Of a stretch of 64,000 bases of DNA, positions 55,977 through 64,000 are shown piece after piece. The stretch is taken from the NCBI GenBank assembly GCA_015654595.1, contig JAATGQ010000030.1, forward strand, positions 1 to 64,000, in the 5' to 3' direction. Position 1 is the first letter of the stretch, and every line of letters starts with the position of its first letter. The translations under genes and the position numbers were made by a program. The notes under the pieces are model-generated. The model saw only the letters and a list, made by a program, of their open reading frames with translations. It was not told the origin of the DNA and did no database searches. Source of the stretch: Chitinophagales bacterium. Its GTDB lineage: Bacteria; Bacteroidota; Bacteroidia; Chitinophagales; Chitinophagaceae.

Positions 55977-57644
55977 TTAGTGACCTGGGTTGAGCAGTTC
56001 AAAAAGGCTCTCGAGACTATTTTTAGATTGATCGGTCATTTTGATCTCGATCTTGGTGAGCACATCGCCGTCGGGCGTTTTGCCGATCGTAAGGTTGAGA
56101 GTATTCAGCTTGTTCATAAACATGGCGGCTTGCATGGCTTTCATATTTGTTTGCATACTGGGATCGGAAAGGAAGGCGGCCAGTGTTTTAAAGTCGACGA
56201 CAAGGGCGACGGGATTGTCACGAATCTCGCTGGTCACGAGATCAGAATGACCGCGGCCGGGGCTGGCAAAATACCCATCCGTGAGTTCCTGGCTTTTACC
56301 CAAAACAAGGATATTGTCCTTAAGGGTATGGCCCATCGGCTTTTTGGGGGTGGGGGCTGCACCGGTATCGGTGACGATGATTTTCGCCGTGTCATCTTCG
56401 CTGGGGGCCTTTTGTTTAAACAGTTCCAGCTTGTCCGCTATTTTGTTGAACTTATCGGCGTCGTTGAGCGCAATGACAAAATAGAAGTTGATAGTTGGTT
56501 TGGCCGGTGTCGAATCAGCGTTGGATTTCACGGGTGGCGCTGCAATAGCTGCAACGAGAACATCGCCTTTTATGGCTTTTACAAAATCATCCAATGATAG
56601 ATCTTTTGCGGAAAGGGCAGAATCCAGGATATGCCTGCTGCCTGTCTTGTCCAGCACTGAAGAGTAGTTGCTGAGGTCGATATGGATCGATGCAAAACCA
56701 AGCAGGTCGCCTTTGGGAAGACGATTGACCAGGTCTTCGTTCAGCGGATGGCTGGTGAAGGACTTGATCAGATCGGTCATCTCGGGAGAATAATGAACGC
56801 GGTAAGAAAAAAGAATACGGCCGTTCTCGAAGAACAGAGAACCCAGCGTTGCCTGCGGTTTATTGGACGATTGTTTATCTGCCAGCAGACTGCCCATATT
56901 ACCGGGTATGGGCGCGCGTTTCAGGTTTTTCTTCAGATTGCCGAAAATGCCTTCTTGTCCCCATATATGCAGGGCGGCGCCATCGGAGAGGCCTTGTATA
57001 AGCCAGGTGTCGGTCAGGAAAGGCGAGTTTGGATAGCCGGCAAGAGCGGCGACGCTATAATGGACGTTGGTTAACCAAAGCGGCTCTGCGGGTTTTGCCG
57101 GCTGCGGGTGAGTTCCTTTTGGGTGAGCTGCTTTATGTTGGGCTTCCAGGTTTTCCGCAGTTCCCTGTTTTGACTTTTTCGCGAATGTGACGATCATCAG
57201 CTTGTCGTTCCAGGCATAGCCCTCGTCGTTCTGATGGCCTGAGCGGATCTTTCCGGGGCGAATGACAAAGCTGTTATACTCGCTTGTTTCTTTTAAAGCC
57301 TTTAAAAACGTTCCCGAGTCGGCCAGCGGGATGATGGCGAAGGTTTTTTCGTTAGCCGTGGCGACAAAAATAGTGCGATGAACATCGATGCCAATACTGG
57401 CAGGATCGGCCAGCATGCCGGCAATTTTTTTGTCGTTGGGTTTGCCTGATGACCCCGCCAGTGTGGTGATGATCGATCCCCAGCCGTCTTTTGTGATCAA
57501 TTGGGAAAGGTCAACCTGATAGATCGCGGAAGCGCTAGCAGGGATATGGCTGAGTAATTCGTTGTTGTCTGATGTCTGGGCTATCGTGGTTGTATAGGCG
57601 AAGAATGCCGTACAAAGGCTTATTAGCAGGCGGGTATTTTTCAT
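55977..57644 (-). CDS. Secreted DUF4836-like protein (555 aa)
   Basis: An exported protein (signal peptide MKNTRLLISLCTAFFAYTTTIAQ). The opening HIPASASAIYQVDLSQLITKDGW and the repeated 'P K G D L L G F A S I H I D L' and 'V A L V V D F K T L' segments resemble the DUF4836 family of Bacteroidota, whose function is unknown. A Pro/Lys/His-rich stretch occurs near 165-185 and a Pro/Asp stretch near 370-385. It may be periplasmic or surface-exposed. It lies 9 bases after hisS in a minus-strand operon with LMW-PTP; a functional link to either is not evident. Confidence 0.7.
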   Translation of the reverse strand: MKNTRLLISLCTAFFAYTTTIAQTSDNNELLSHIPASASAIYQVDLSQLITKDGWGSIITTLAGSSGKPNDKKIAGMLADPASIGIDVHRTIFVATANEKTFAIIPLADSGTFLKALKETSEYNSFVIRPGKIRSGHQNDEGYAWNDKLMIVTFAKKSKQGTAENLEAQHKAAHPKGTHPQPAKPAEPLWLTNVHYSVAALAGYPNSPFLTDTWLIQGLSDGAALHIWGQEGIFGNLKKNLKRAPIPGNMGSLLADKQSSNKPQATLGSLFFENGRILFSYRVHYSPEMTDLIKSFTSHPLNEDLVNRLPKGDLLGFASIHIDLSNYSSVLDKTGSRHILDSALSAKDLSLDDFVKAIKGDVLVAAIAAPPVKSNADSTPAKPTINFYFVIALNDADKFNKIADKLELFKQKAPSEDDTAKIIVTDTGAAPTPKKPMGHTLKDNILVLGKSQELTDGYFASPGRGHSDLVTSEIRDNPVALVVDFKTLAAFLSDPSMQTNMKAMQAAMFMNKLNTLNLTIGKTPDGDVLTKIEIKMTDQSKNSLESLFELLNPGH

Positions 57645-57653
57645 TATAGAGGC

Positions 57654-59072
57654 TTAAAAGGTTCTACTTAATAGTTGATCAAATGTAATGGATTCCTGCT
57701 GTCCTGTCGACAAGTTTTTGAGCTGGACGGTCTGGCTGGCAAGTTCCTGGCTGCCCAGAATAACGATATAGGGTATCCCCTTTTTTTCAGCGTATTTGAA
57801 TTGTTTGTCAAATTTGGCCTGTTCGTGGAAGAGTTCGGCTGCAACCTCCTGGGCGCGTAGGCTTTGCAGTAAGCGGAATGCCTCGCGGGATTCCTTTTCG
57901 CCAAGGTTGAAGAACAGGACCTTTGTGCCGGTGTGGACACTGTCGGGGAAGGCTTTCAGTTCTTCCATTACATCGTAGATGCGGTCTACGCCAAAGGAGA
58001 TGCCGACTCCGGGTATGCCTTTTACTCCAAAGGTACCAGTGAGGTCGTCATAACGGCCGCCGCCGCCGATGCTGCCCATCTGGACACCGATGGCTTTTAC
58101 TTCGAAGATGGTGCCCGTATAGTAGTTGAGGCCGCGGGCGAGGGTGAGATCGACGAGGATGGGGCCGGCTGCGCTGGTGTTGGATAAGCTTGCGTCGGAG
58201 GCAGCGACATTTTTGATGCCGGCGGAGGCCGCGTATTCCAGCAGGAATTCCAGTTCCGAGATGCCTTTCAGACCCGTTTCGTTGCCGGCAAAGAGGGTTT
58301 TCAGGGCCTCGAGCTTTTGGGTGTTGTCGCCGCTGATCAACAGGAACTTTTCGATGGCCGCGGTCTGATCCGTATTGAGTCCGCGTTCGGCGAGTTCTTC
58401 CTTGACCTTTTCGAAACCGATCTTGTCGAGTTTGTCGATGGCAACGGTGATATCGACCATTTTATCGGCTCCTCCGCAGACTTCGGCGAGGGCGGCGAGG
58501 ATCTTGCGGTTGTTGACGCGGAGTTCGACGGGAACGCCCAGTTTTTTGAAGGCGGTGAGGTAGATCGAGGACAGTTCTACTTCATTGATCAGCGAGTAGC
58601 TGCCAACGACGTCGGCGTCGCATTGATAGAATTCCCGGTAGCGGCCTTTTTGAGGACGGTCGGCTCTCCAGACCGGCTGCATCTGGTAACGGCGGAACGG
58701 GAAAGTCAACTGAGCGTGGTTCATCGCCACGTAACGGGCGAAGGGGATGGTCAGGTCATAGCGGAGCGCGCGCTCGGTCAGGTTCATATCGTTCTTGCCT
58801 GTCAAGGCTTTTTCAAAGGCGGCCCGGGACTTCTCTATGTTCTTGGGATCGCCCAATCCATTGTTTAAGATCTTGAAAATCAATTTGTCGCCTTCTTCTC
58901 CATACTTCCCCATCAGCGTGTCGAGGTTCTCCATCGCTGGAGTTTCGAGGGGTTGATAGCCGTACAGTTCAAAGACAGCGCGAATGGTATCGAAGATGAA
59001 TTTCCGTTTGCGGACGATCTCGGGGCTGAAATCCCGGGTTCCCTGGGGCAGGGATGGTTTATTGTTGCTCAT
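57654..59072 (-). CDS. hisS: Histidyl-tRNA synthetase
   Basis: A 472-aa class II aminoacyl-tRNA synthetase that charges tRNA-His. Class II motif 1 is seen near ETPAMENLDTLMGKYGEEGDKL, motif 2 around FRRYQMQPVWRADRPQKGRYREFYQCDADVVG, the histidine-specific loop LVDLTLARGLNYYTGTIFEVKA, and motif 3 around IPGVGISFGVDRIYDVM. The C-terminal anticodon-binding domain begins near TKVLFFNLGEKESR. Start at 59072 (MSNNKPSLPQGTRDFSPE) is canonical. It is 2 bases after the LMW-PTP gene. Confidence 0.97.
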   Translation of the reverse strand: MSNNKPSLPQGTRDFSPEIVRKRKFIFDTIRAVFELYGYQPLETPAMENLDTLMGKYGEEGDKLIFKILNNGLGDPKNIEKSRAAFEKALTGKNDMNLTERALRYDLTIPFARYVAMNHAQLTFPFRRYQMQPVWRADRPQKGRYREFYQCDADVVGSYSLINEVELSSIYLTAFKKLGVPVELRVNNRKILAALAEVCGGADKMVDITVAIDKLDKIGFEKVKEELAERGLNTDQTAAIEKFLLISGDNTQKLEALKTLFAGNETGLKGISELEFLLEYAASAGIKNVAASDASLSNTSAAGPILVDLTLARGLNYYTGTIFEVKAIGVQMGSIGGGGRYDDLTGTFGVKGIPGVGISFGVDRIYDVMEELKAFPDSVHTGTKVLFFNLGEKESREAFRLLQSLRAQEVAAELFHEQAKFDKQFKYAEKKGIPYIVILGSQELASQTVQLKNLSTGQQESITFDQLLSRTF

Positions 59073-59074
59073 GA

Positions 59075-59590
59075 TTATTTTGATTGCCCATTGGGCGCGT
59101 ATTTTTTTATGACCTGGTCGGCGGCTGCGTCGATCATTTTATAGACTTCGTGGTAGCCGGGTTCCGAGCCGTAATAGGGGTCGGGAACGTCGATGTCTTC
59201 GCCGGGATGCAGCTCGTCCATCAGCAGGGAGACTTTGGAGGGATCGAACTGGCGGCCGGCGATACGGCGCATTTCGTCCACGACGTCGCCTGCCATGGCA
59301 TATATTTTGTCAAATTTCAGGAAATCGTCGGCGGTAAAGCGGCGTGACTGTTGGTCGCTGATATCGAGACCGTTGTGACGGGCCACCTTCTGGGATAGGG
59401 GATGGGGGGCTTCACCGGTGTGATAGCCGTTGGTGCCTGCGCTGTCGATGATCCAGTCGAGGCCTGCAGCTTCCGCTTTTTGCCGGAGGATGCCTTCGGC
59501 AAGGGGGCTGCGGCAGATATTGCCGAGACAGACCATGAGAAAAGATGACGGCCGGGATTGTCCAGGGCTGTCATTATTAAAAGATTGCAT
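59075..59590 (-). CDS. Low-molecular-weight protein-tyrosine phosphatase
   Basis: A 171-aa cytoplasmic phosphatase. The P-loop VCLGNICRSP (CxxxxxR) is complete and the general acid Asp lies in DVPDPYYG. Possible substrates are tyrosine-phosphorylated proteins, for example of exopolysaccharide systems, although none is adjacent. A TACCTTTG -7 element at 59596-59603 on this strand lies 6 bases before the ATG at 59590, so the transcript may be leaderless; the alternative Met at 59536 would remove part of the first strand and is less likely. Confidence 0.92.
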   Translation of the reverse strand: MQSFNNDSPGQSRPSSFLMVCLGNICRSPLAEGILRQKAEAAGLDWIIDSAGTNGYHTGEAPHPLSQKVARHNGLDISDQQSRRFTADDFLKFDKIYAMAGDVVDEMRRIAGRQFDPSKVSLLMDELHPGEDIDVPDPYYGSEPGYHEVYKMIDAAADQVIKKYAPNGQSK

Positions 59591-59595
59591 AGCCG

Positions 59596-59603
59596 CAAAG
59601 GTA
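59596..59603 (-). promoter_or_regulatory. -7 promoter element of the LMW-PTP/hisS operon
   Basis: TACCTTTG on the minus strand, a perfect TAnnTTTG match, ending 6 bases before the first codon of the phosphatase gene. Confidence 0.6.
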
Positions 59604-59820
59604 TGTGGATGACCTTAAATAATTATGGAATCCGGGGTGGATGGCATCTTAAATATAGTGGAACTCGTAAAGGTGAGTGGGTAAATGGGATTGTCCATCT
59701 TACGGTTGGAGATAACAGATTAAATGTAAATTAATAAGTAATCTACCCGATGCAGATGGTACTTTTTACCGGTTATTTCCTTAATTTGCCCGGCCAAGGC
59801 ATCAAATAAAGCGGACTAAA

Positions 59821-60054
59821 ATGGAAAATGGGACCAGGGATGGCCAGAAAAAGCGATATTCCCTTAGGCGGGCTATTCTGGATTATGGCATGGGCGTCAT
59901 TATTTTCGCAATAGGCATTGTGATACTTTTGGCTCCGAAATTAGGTATATCCCTCATCCTCGATTCGACGCAGCGGTATATGATCGGCGGACTGTTCCTT
60001 TTATATGGAGCATTCCGGTTCTACCGCGGCAGCAAAAAGGATTATTATAACTAA
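59821..60054 (+). CDS. Small two-helix membrane protein (77 aa)
   Basis: A short protein with a basic N-terminus (GQKKRYSLRRAILDYG) and two membrane helices (MGVIIFAIGIVILLAPKLGI and YMIGGLFLLYGAFRFYRG). No family is recognised. It lies 17 bases before the PstS-like lipoprotein gene on the same strand, so it is likely co-transcribed. In related genomes such small membrane proteins are found with ExbB/ExbD/TonB and PstS-like genes, which suggests an envelope role; this is inference. Confidence 0.7.
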   Translation: MENGTRDGQKKRYSLRRAILDYGMGVIIFAIGIVILLAPKLGISLILDSTQRYMIGGLFLLYGAFRFYRGSKKDYYN

Positions 60055-60071
60055 AGAACGGTCATTTTCCG

Positions 60072-60995
60072 ATGATTAGTATGAAAGGTAAAGGCATTTG
60101 GATGGGATTAGTAGGCAGCTGTCTATTTTTCAGCTGTGGCGGAAATGGGCATAAAGTGCCTGTGGAGACGCCTACTTCCGGCACGATCAATATCAGCATT
60201 GACGAGTCCTTTAAACCCGTGATGGACTCCCAGATAAAGGTTTTTGAATCCTCTTTCCCTGATGTGAGAATTGTTCCTCATTATAAGTCCGAGGCGGAGT
60301 GTTTCCGGGATCTGACGACTGACAGCACCCGGATGGTGATCGTAACCCGTGGGTTGAGCAGGGATGAAGAGAAGTTTTATGTCGATTCTTTCCATCTGAC
60401 ACCGAGCCAGGGCGAGCCGCTGGCGTATGATGCGATTGCCGTTATTGTCAACAAGGCGTCAAAGGATTCCCTTTTTAAGCGAAAGGATCTTGCGGCGATG
60501 TTGGATGGCACGGATACAAAGCATATTCCGGTCATGGATGGGAATAAGGAGACGAGCACGGTCCGATTTGCAATCGACAGCGTATTAAAGGGAAAGCCTT
60601 TGGGTAAGAATGTGACGGCGGCCAAGTCGAGTGCGGATGTTATCGACTATGTGGCGGGAAATCCCCGTGCGGTTGGTTTTATTGGAGTCGAGTGGATTGG
60701 AGACCGGGGTGATCCTGGCGATACCAGTTTTAACAAGAATGTGATCGTGGCTGCGATTCAGTGCGATAGTTGCCTCGGTGAGACTTATGTTCGCCCTTAT
60801 CAGGCAAATATTGCTATGAAGAGGTATCCACTGGTGCGGAGTTTGTATTACATCCTGAAGGAAAATTTTAGCGGCGTTGGCAGCAATTTTGCCAATTTTC
60901 TGCAATTCGAGCGCGGCCAGTTGATTTTTAGTAAAGCGTACCTGTGGCCCGCGCGTATGAATTTCGTGATTCGTACTTCACAGATAAGCAAATAA
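60072..60995 (+). CDS. PstS-like phosphate-binding lipoprotein
   Basis: A 307-aa periplasmic-binding-protein-fold lipoprotein. The signal peptide ends in a lipobox-like FFSCGGNG. The PstS-type segments are SGTINISIDESFKPVMDSQIKVFESSFP, MVIVTRGLSRDEEKFY, EPLAYDAIAVIVNKAS, and the late YPLVRSLYYILKENFSGVGSNFANFL. A pstCAB transporter is not adjacent, so it may be used for another anion or in signalling. Start at 60072 or the Met at 60081. It is followed 86 bases later by the TPR gene. Confidence 0.82.
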   Translation: MISMKGKGIWMGLVGSCLFFSCGGNGHKVPVETPTSGTINISIDESFKPVMDSQIKVFESSFPDVRIVPHYKSEAECFRDLTTDSTRMVIVTRGLSRDEEKFYVDSFHLTPSQGEPLAYDAIAVIVNKASKDSLFKRKDLAAMLDGTDTKHIPVMDGNKETSTVRFAIDSVLKGKPLGKNVTAAKSSADVIDYVAGNPRAVGFIGVEWIGDRGDPGDTSFNKNVIVAAIQCDSCLGETYVRPYQANIAMKRYPLVRSLYYILKENFSGVGSNFANFLQFERGQLIFSKAYLWPARMNFVIRTSQISK

Positions 60996-61081
60996 TTTAC
61001 GAGGTTTTGTATAGCAGGTTTTCACAAAATGTTAAACCAGATTTTAATAAATTTACACACACTACTAAACAAGTTCAAGTA

Positions 61082-62803
61082 ATGATCAAAAACAAGATGC
61101 GATTCGGCTTACTGGTGGCAGGCATTGCGTGTCTGTGTAATGCAACGATGGCGCAGTCGGTGGATCAGGGAAAGAAATTCCTGTACTACCAGCGGTACAA
61201 GAGCGCTAATGATGTGTTCGACAAGATCCTGGCTTCAAACCCCAATAATATAGAGGCGGTTTACTGGAAAGGGCAGACTCTTCTGGCGACTCATGATTCT
61301 GCTGGCGCCAATGATTTGTATTCAAAAGCATTGCAAAGCAATGGAAATGCTCCTTTGCTGCTTGTCGGGATGGGAAATGTGGAGTTGCGGATGCACAAGA
61401 CACAGGATGCCCGTCAACGTTTTGAGACAGCGATCAGCCTTTCCAAAGGAAAGGATATCAATGTATTGAACGCTATTGGGGATGCCAATACGGACGCGCA
61501 TGACGGGGATGCCCAGTATGCGATCGAGAAGCTGACCCAGGCTACGCAGGTCAAGAACTTCAACAGCGCTGAGACTTATGTGCTGATGGGGGACGCTTAT
61601 CGTAAGCTGATCGATGGCGGTAACGCTGTTCAGTCTTATACGAAGGCGTTGGCGATCGACTCCAAGTATGCAGAAGCGAAATACAAGATCGGCAAGATCT
61701 ATGAAACGCAGAACAACAAGGAGATCTTCCTGCCTGCTTTCGAGGATGCGATCACGCTCGATCCGCTGTATGCTCCCGCCTATTTTGAACTGTACTATTA
61801 CTGGTATTTCCGGGATGTCAACAAGGCTTCCGGTTACCTGGACAAGTATATCGCCAATTCCGACCCCGGTCCGGATGTCGAGTATATGAAGACCGACTTC
61901 CTGTTTGCTTCGGCTAAGTATTCTGATGCAAAGGACAAGGCTCAGGGGCTGATCACTTCGCTGGGCGACAAGGTTTCTCCCCGTATGTACAAGCTGATCG
62001 CTTATGCTTGCGATACATTGGGTGATCTGGCTTGTGCGAATCAGAACATCGCTACTTATTTCACCAAGCAGGACCCTGCTAATGTAGTGCCGGCCGATTA
62101 CGAAGAAAGAGCGCATATCAAGGGCAAATCCACCGATTCTGCTGTTGTATTGTCTGCTTTCGACGACTATAGCCTGGCCATATCCAAGGATACCCTTGCT
62201 GCCGATAAGGCTCGTATGGCTGCTGAAGCAAGCGACCTGGCGCGTAAGATGGGTAACAAGAAGGCCGCAGCCCAGGTTGCCGGTATTCTTTACTCTACAA
62301 AGGCAAATCCTACGAATACAGACCTGTACAACTGGGGTATGGCCAACTACCAGGCCGGCAATTTCAAGACTTCCGACAGTATCTTCTGCGGTATCTATGA
62401 AACGAAGTATCCTGGTGAGATCTACGGTTATCTCTGGTGTATGCGCAGCAAAGTAGGGGAGGATGATTCCTTAGGTTCTAACGGTTATGCGGTAGATGCT
62501 TACGAGCGCCTGGCGGTGGTTTCCGATTCTCTTTATAAGGACGCGAAGACGACAAAGCCCGCCGATACTGCAAAGTATAAGAGGCTGATCATCGAGTCTT
62601 ATTCCCAGCTGGCTGGTTATTACAATAACATCAAGAAGGATAAAGAAAAGGCGATCGCGTATCTGAACAAGATATTGGACGTTGATCCGGATAACGCGGA
62701 TGCGAAGCGTTTCATCAGTATTTTGAACAGGGCCAGCCAAAAACAGCCTGCGGCAAAGCCCGCTGCTGGCGCGGCAGCAAAGCCCAAGGGGGCAGCCAAA
62801 TAG
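61082..62803 (+). CDS. Exported TPR-repeat protein (573 aa)
   Basis: Signal peptide KMRFGLLVAGIACLCNATMAQ, then a chain of tetratricopeptide repeats across most of the protein (for example NAVQSYTKALAIDSKYAEAKYKIGKIYE, FLPAFEDAITLDPLYAPAYFELYYYW, and KEKAIAYLNKILDVDPDNADAKRFISIL near the end). The last ~20 residues are Ala/Lys/Pro-rich. It should be a periplasmic scaffold. The frame is open from 60944 but that part overlaps the PstS-like gene; ATG 61082 (or 61097) gives the signal peptide. Likely in one operon with the PstS-like gene. Confidence 0.85.
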   Translation: MIKNKMRFGLLVAGIACLCNATMAQSVDQGKKFLYYQRYKSANDVFDKILASNPNNIEAVYWKGQTLLATHDSAGANDLYSKALQSNGNAPLLLVGMGNVELRMHKTQDARQRFETAISLSKGKDINVLNAIGDANTDAHDGDAQYAIEKLTQATQVKNFNSAETYVLMGDAYRKLIDGGNAVQSYTKALAIDSKYAEAKYKIGKIYETQNNKEIFLPAFEDAITLDPLYAPAYFELYYYWYFRDVNKASGYLDKYIANSDPGPDVEYMKTDFLFASAKYSDAKDKAQGLITSLGDKVSPRMYKLIAYACDTLGDLACANQNIATYFTKQDPANVVPADYEERAHIKGKSTDSAVVLSAFDDYSLAISKDTLAADKARMAAEASDLARKMGNKKAAAQVAGILYSTKANPTNTDLYNWGMANYQAGNFKTSDSIFCGIYETKYPGEIYGYLWCMRSKVGEDDSLGSNGYAVDAYERLAVVSDSLYKDAKTTKPADTAKYKRLIIESYSQLAGYYNNIKKDKEKAIAYLNKILDVDPDNADAKRFISILNRASQKQPAAKPAAGAAAKPKGAAK

Positions 62804-62966
62804 ATCGTATAAGTTATATTTAACTGATAATGAGCGGCCCGGATAACACCTGGCCGCTTTTTATTTTAACAAAAGGGCTTGGAAATTCAGAAGGCTGGCT
62901 TAAATTTGCGCTTGGAGGTTTTCGATTTCCGGAAATTTTCACTTTAATGAGATTAATCCTTAACAA

Positions 62967-63380
62967 ATGGACATCTTTTTACTACAGGCCAATACCCTTG
63001 CGACCAATTCTTCTCTGAACAGCTCCTTCAGCTATTTTCCTATCGGTGTCCAGTTAGTTTTCGCGCTTGGTTTTGTTGGTATGGTCCTTGGCGTCACTCA
63101 CCTGCTTGGTCCTAAGAGAAAAACGGCCGAAAAGCTTCAAAATCTTGAATCTGGTATCGAAGCTGTGGGTAATGCCCGTCAGCCGATGGCCATCAAATAT
63201 TTCCTGGTAGCGATCTTATTTGTGCTGTTTGACGTTGAAGTCATCTTCTTTTATCCTTACGCGGTCAATTTCCGTGCATTGGGATGGGGTGGCTTTGTCG
63301 AAGTCTTATTGTTTGTTTTCTTCTTCCTGGCGGGCTTTATCTATATCATCAAGAAAGGCGCCTTGACCTGGGAAGACTAA
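62967..63380 (+). CDS. nuoA: NADH-quinone oxidoreductase subunit A
   Basis: A 137-aa membrane subunit of respiratory complex I. It has three transmembrane helices (LVFALGFVGMVLGVTHLL, KYFLVAILFVLFDVEVIFFYPYAV, FVEVLLFVFFFLAGFIYII) and the conserved ESG and LFDVEVIFFYPYAVNF motifs, with a C-terminal KKGALTWED. The ATG at 62967 overlaps the end of no other gene. It is the first gene of a nuo operon, 15 bases before nuoB. Confidence 0.95.
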   Translation: MDIFLLQANTLATNSSLNSSFSYFPIGVQLVFALGFVGMVLGVTHLLGPKRKTAEKLQNLESGIEAVGNARQPMAIKYFLVAILFVLFDVEVIFFYPYAVNFRALGWGGFVEVLLFVFFFLAGFIYIIKKGALTWED

Positions 63381-63395
63381 TAAAATTATTATAAT

Positions 63396-63986
63396 ATGGC
63401 ACGTCCGGTAAGGTTCAACGTACACCCCATTGGCGCTGATGTTAAAGATAACATCACCTACGCCGCGGCACCCGAAGGGTTTGCAGGGGATGGTTTTTTT
63501 ACCACGAGTTTGAGCAGTGTGGTTGGTTTGGCGCGTAAGAATTCGCTTTGGCCTATGCCTTTTGCCACTTCCTGTTGTGGTATCGAGTTTATGGCGACGA
63601 TGGCTTCGCATTACGATCTGGCCCGCTTTGGAGCGGAAAGACTTGGCTTTTCGCCGCGTCAGTGTGATCTGCTGATGGTGATGGGAACGATTGCGAAGAA
63701 GATGGGACCGATCGTGAAGCAGGTTTATCTGCAGATGGCGGAACCTCGTTGGGTGATGGCTGTTGGGGCCTGCGCTTCCAGTGGAGGCATTTTCGATACT
63801 TATTCTGTGTTACAGGGTATCGACCAGGTGGTTCCGGTAGACGTGTATGTCCCTGGTTGTCCTCCCCGGCCCGAGGCTATTCTGGATGGCTTTATGCGTA
63901 TCCAGGACCTGGTTGGCCAGGAGAGCGTTCGTCGTCGAAACAGCGATGAGTACAAGGGTTTGTTAAATAGCTACGGCATACAATAA
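63396..63986 (+). CDS. nuoB: NADH-quinone oxidoreductase subunit B
   Basis: A 196-aa complex I subunit that carries iron-sulphur cluster N2, the last cluster before quinone. The ligands are the CC pair in TSCCGIEFM, the Cys in VGACASSGG, and the Cys in VPGCPPRPEA. The helix and loop order is that of the family. It is complete in the window; the next nuo genes would lie beyond the right edge. Confidence 0.97.
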   Translation: MARPVRFNVHPIGADVKDNITYAAAPEGFAGDGFFTTSLSSVVGLARKNSLWPMPFATSCCGIEFMATMASHYDLARFGAERLGFSPRQCDLLMVMGTIAKKMGPIVKQVYLQMAEPRWVMAVGACASSGGIFDTYSVLQGIDQVVPVDVYVPGCPPRPEAILDGFMRIQDLVGQESVRRRNSDEYKGLLNSYGIQ

Positions 63987-64000
63987 ACGAAAAATAAGGC

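Noticed and set aside
1-64000. tRNA, rRNA, SRP RNA or riboswitch genes
   Set aside because: No cloverleaf, conserved rRNA segment, SRP loop or known riboswitch core was recognised by eye in the intergenic regions; covariance-model searches could still find one.

Overview
The window reads as a chromosomal segment of a Bacteroidota bacterium, most likely family Chitinophagaceae. The evidence is a primary sigma factor of Bacteroidota length without region 1.1, two SusC-like TonB receptors with FecR anti-sigma and ECF sigma genes, a SusD lipoprotein, a type IX secretion C-terminal tail, an extended ribosomal protein S16, and promoters with the TAnnTTTG -7 element typical of the phylum. Species cannot be named from the sequence alone. 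No tRNA, rRNA, insertion sequence, phage or CRISPR array was recognised.

Region by region. 1-9.5 kb is mostly housekeeping: the 3' end of a PA14-domain protein, a CDF metal transporter and an LptF/LptG permease (minus strand), an unknown protein and a START-like protein, the primary sigma factor, SRP GTPase Ffh, rpsP and rimM, and a SUKH-family protein. 9.7-17.5 kb holds a secreted IPT/TIG protein, an unknown 171-aa protein, DNA polymerase IV, a 1-Cys peroxiredoxin, an S41 protease and a GH30 hydrolase. 17.7-20.6 kb holds two adjacent pseudouridine synthases, one with a long repeat-built tail, and a small gene with its own terminator. 20.7-30.1 kb is a polysaccharide utilisation locus: FecR, SusC, SusD, GH43 and a clan GH-A hydrolase on the minus strand, with an ECF sigma gene on the opposite strand at the far end. 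30.2-33.2 kb has a ParE-type toxin-antitoxin pair, a methyltransferase and a carboxylesterase. 33.2-38.1 kb is a chaperone-like module: a small possible GrpE-like protein, a divergent 835-aa Hsp70, and two paralogous membrane-anchored proteins convergent with it. 38.2-44.6 kb has an Spy/CpxP-like protein, an unknown protein, rlmN, a Crp-like regulator, two tandem pirins and small proteins. 44.6-50.0 kb is a second SusC/FecR/ECF-sigma set that lacks SusD. 50.3-55.9 kb has a methyltransferase, a thiolase, a membrane protein, a BlaI/BlaR1 pair in which BlaR1 is fused to an amidase domain, and an M24 peptidase. 56-64 kb has a DUF4836-like protein, hisS and a low-molecular-weight phosphatase (one minus-strand operon), then a PstS-like lipoprotein, a TPR protein, and nuoA-nuoB, the start of a complex I operon that runs out of the window.

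The most unusual signal is a recurring DNA pattern. At five loci (after the LptG-like gene, ffh, rlmN, the Crp-like gene and the thiolase) the segment spanning the stop codon has been reiterated downstream, one to four more times, and most copies still carry TAA or TAG. Two further intergenic regions carry GC-rich repeats without an obvious stop. Other points worth checking are the Hsp70 module, the BlaR1-amidase fusion whose presumed catalytic Glu is replaced while BlaI-like dyads sit in its promoter, and the SusD-less SusC system.
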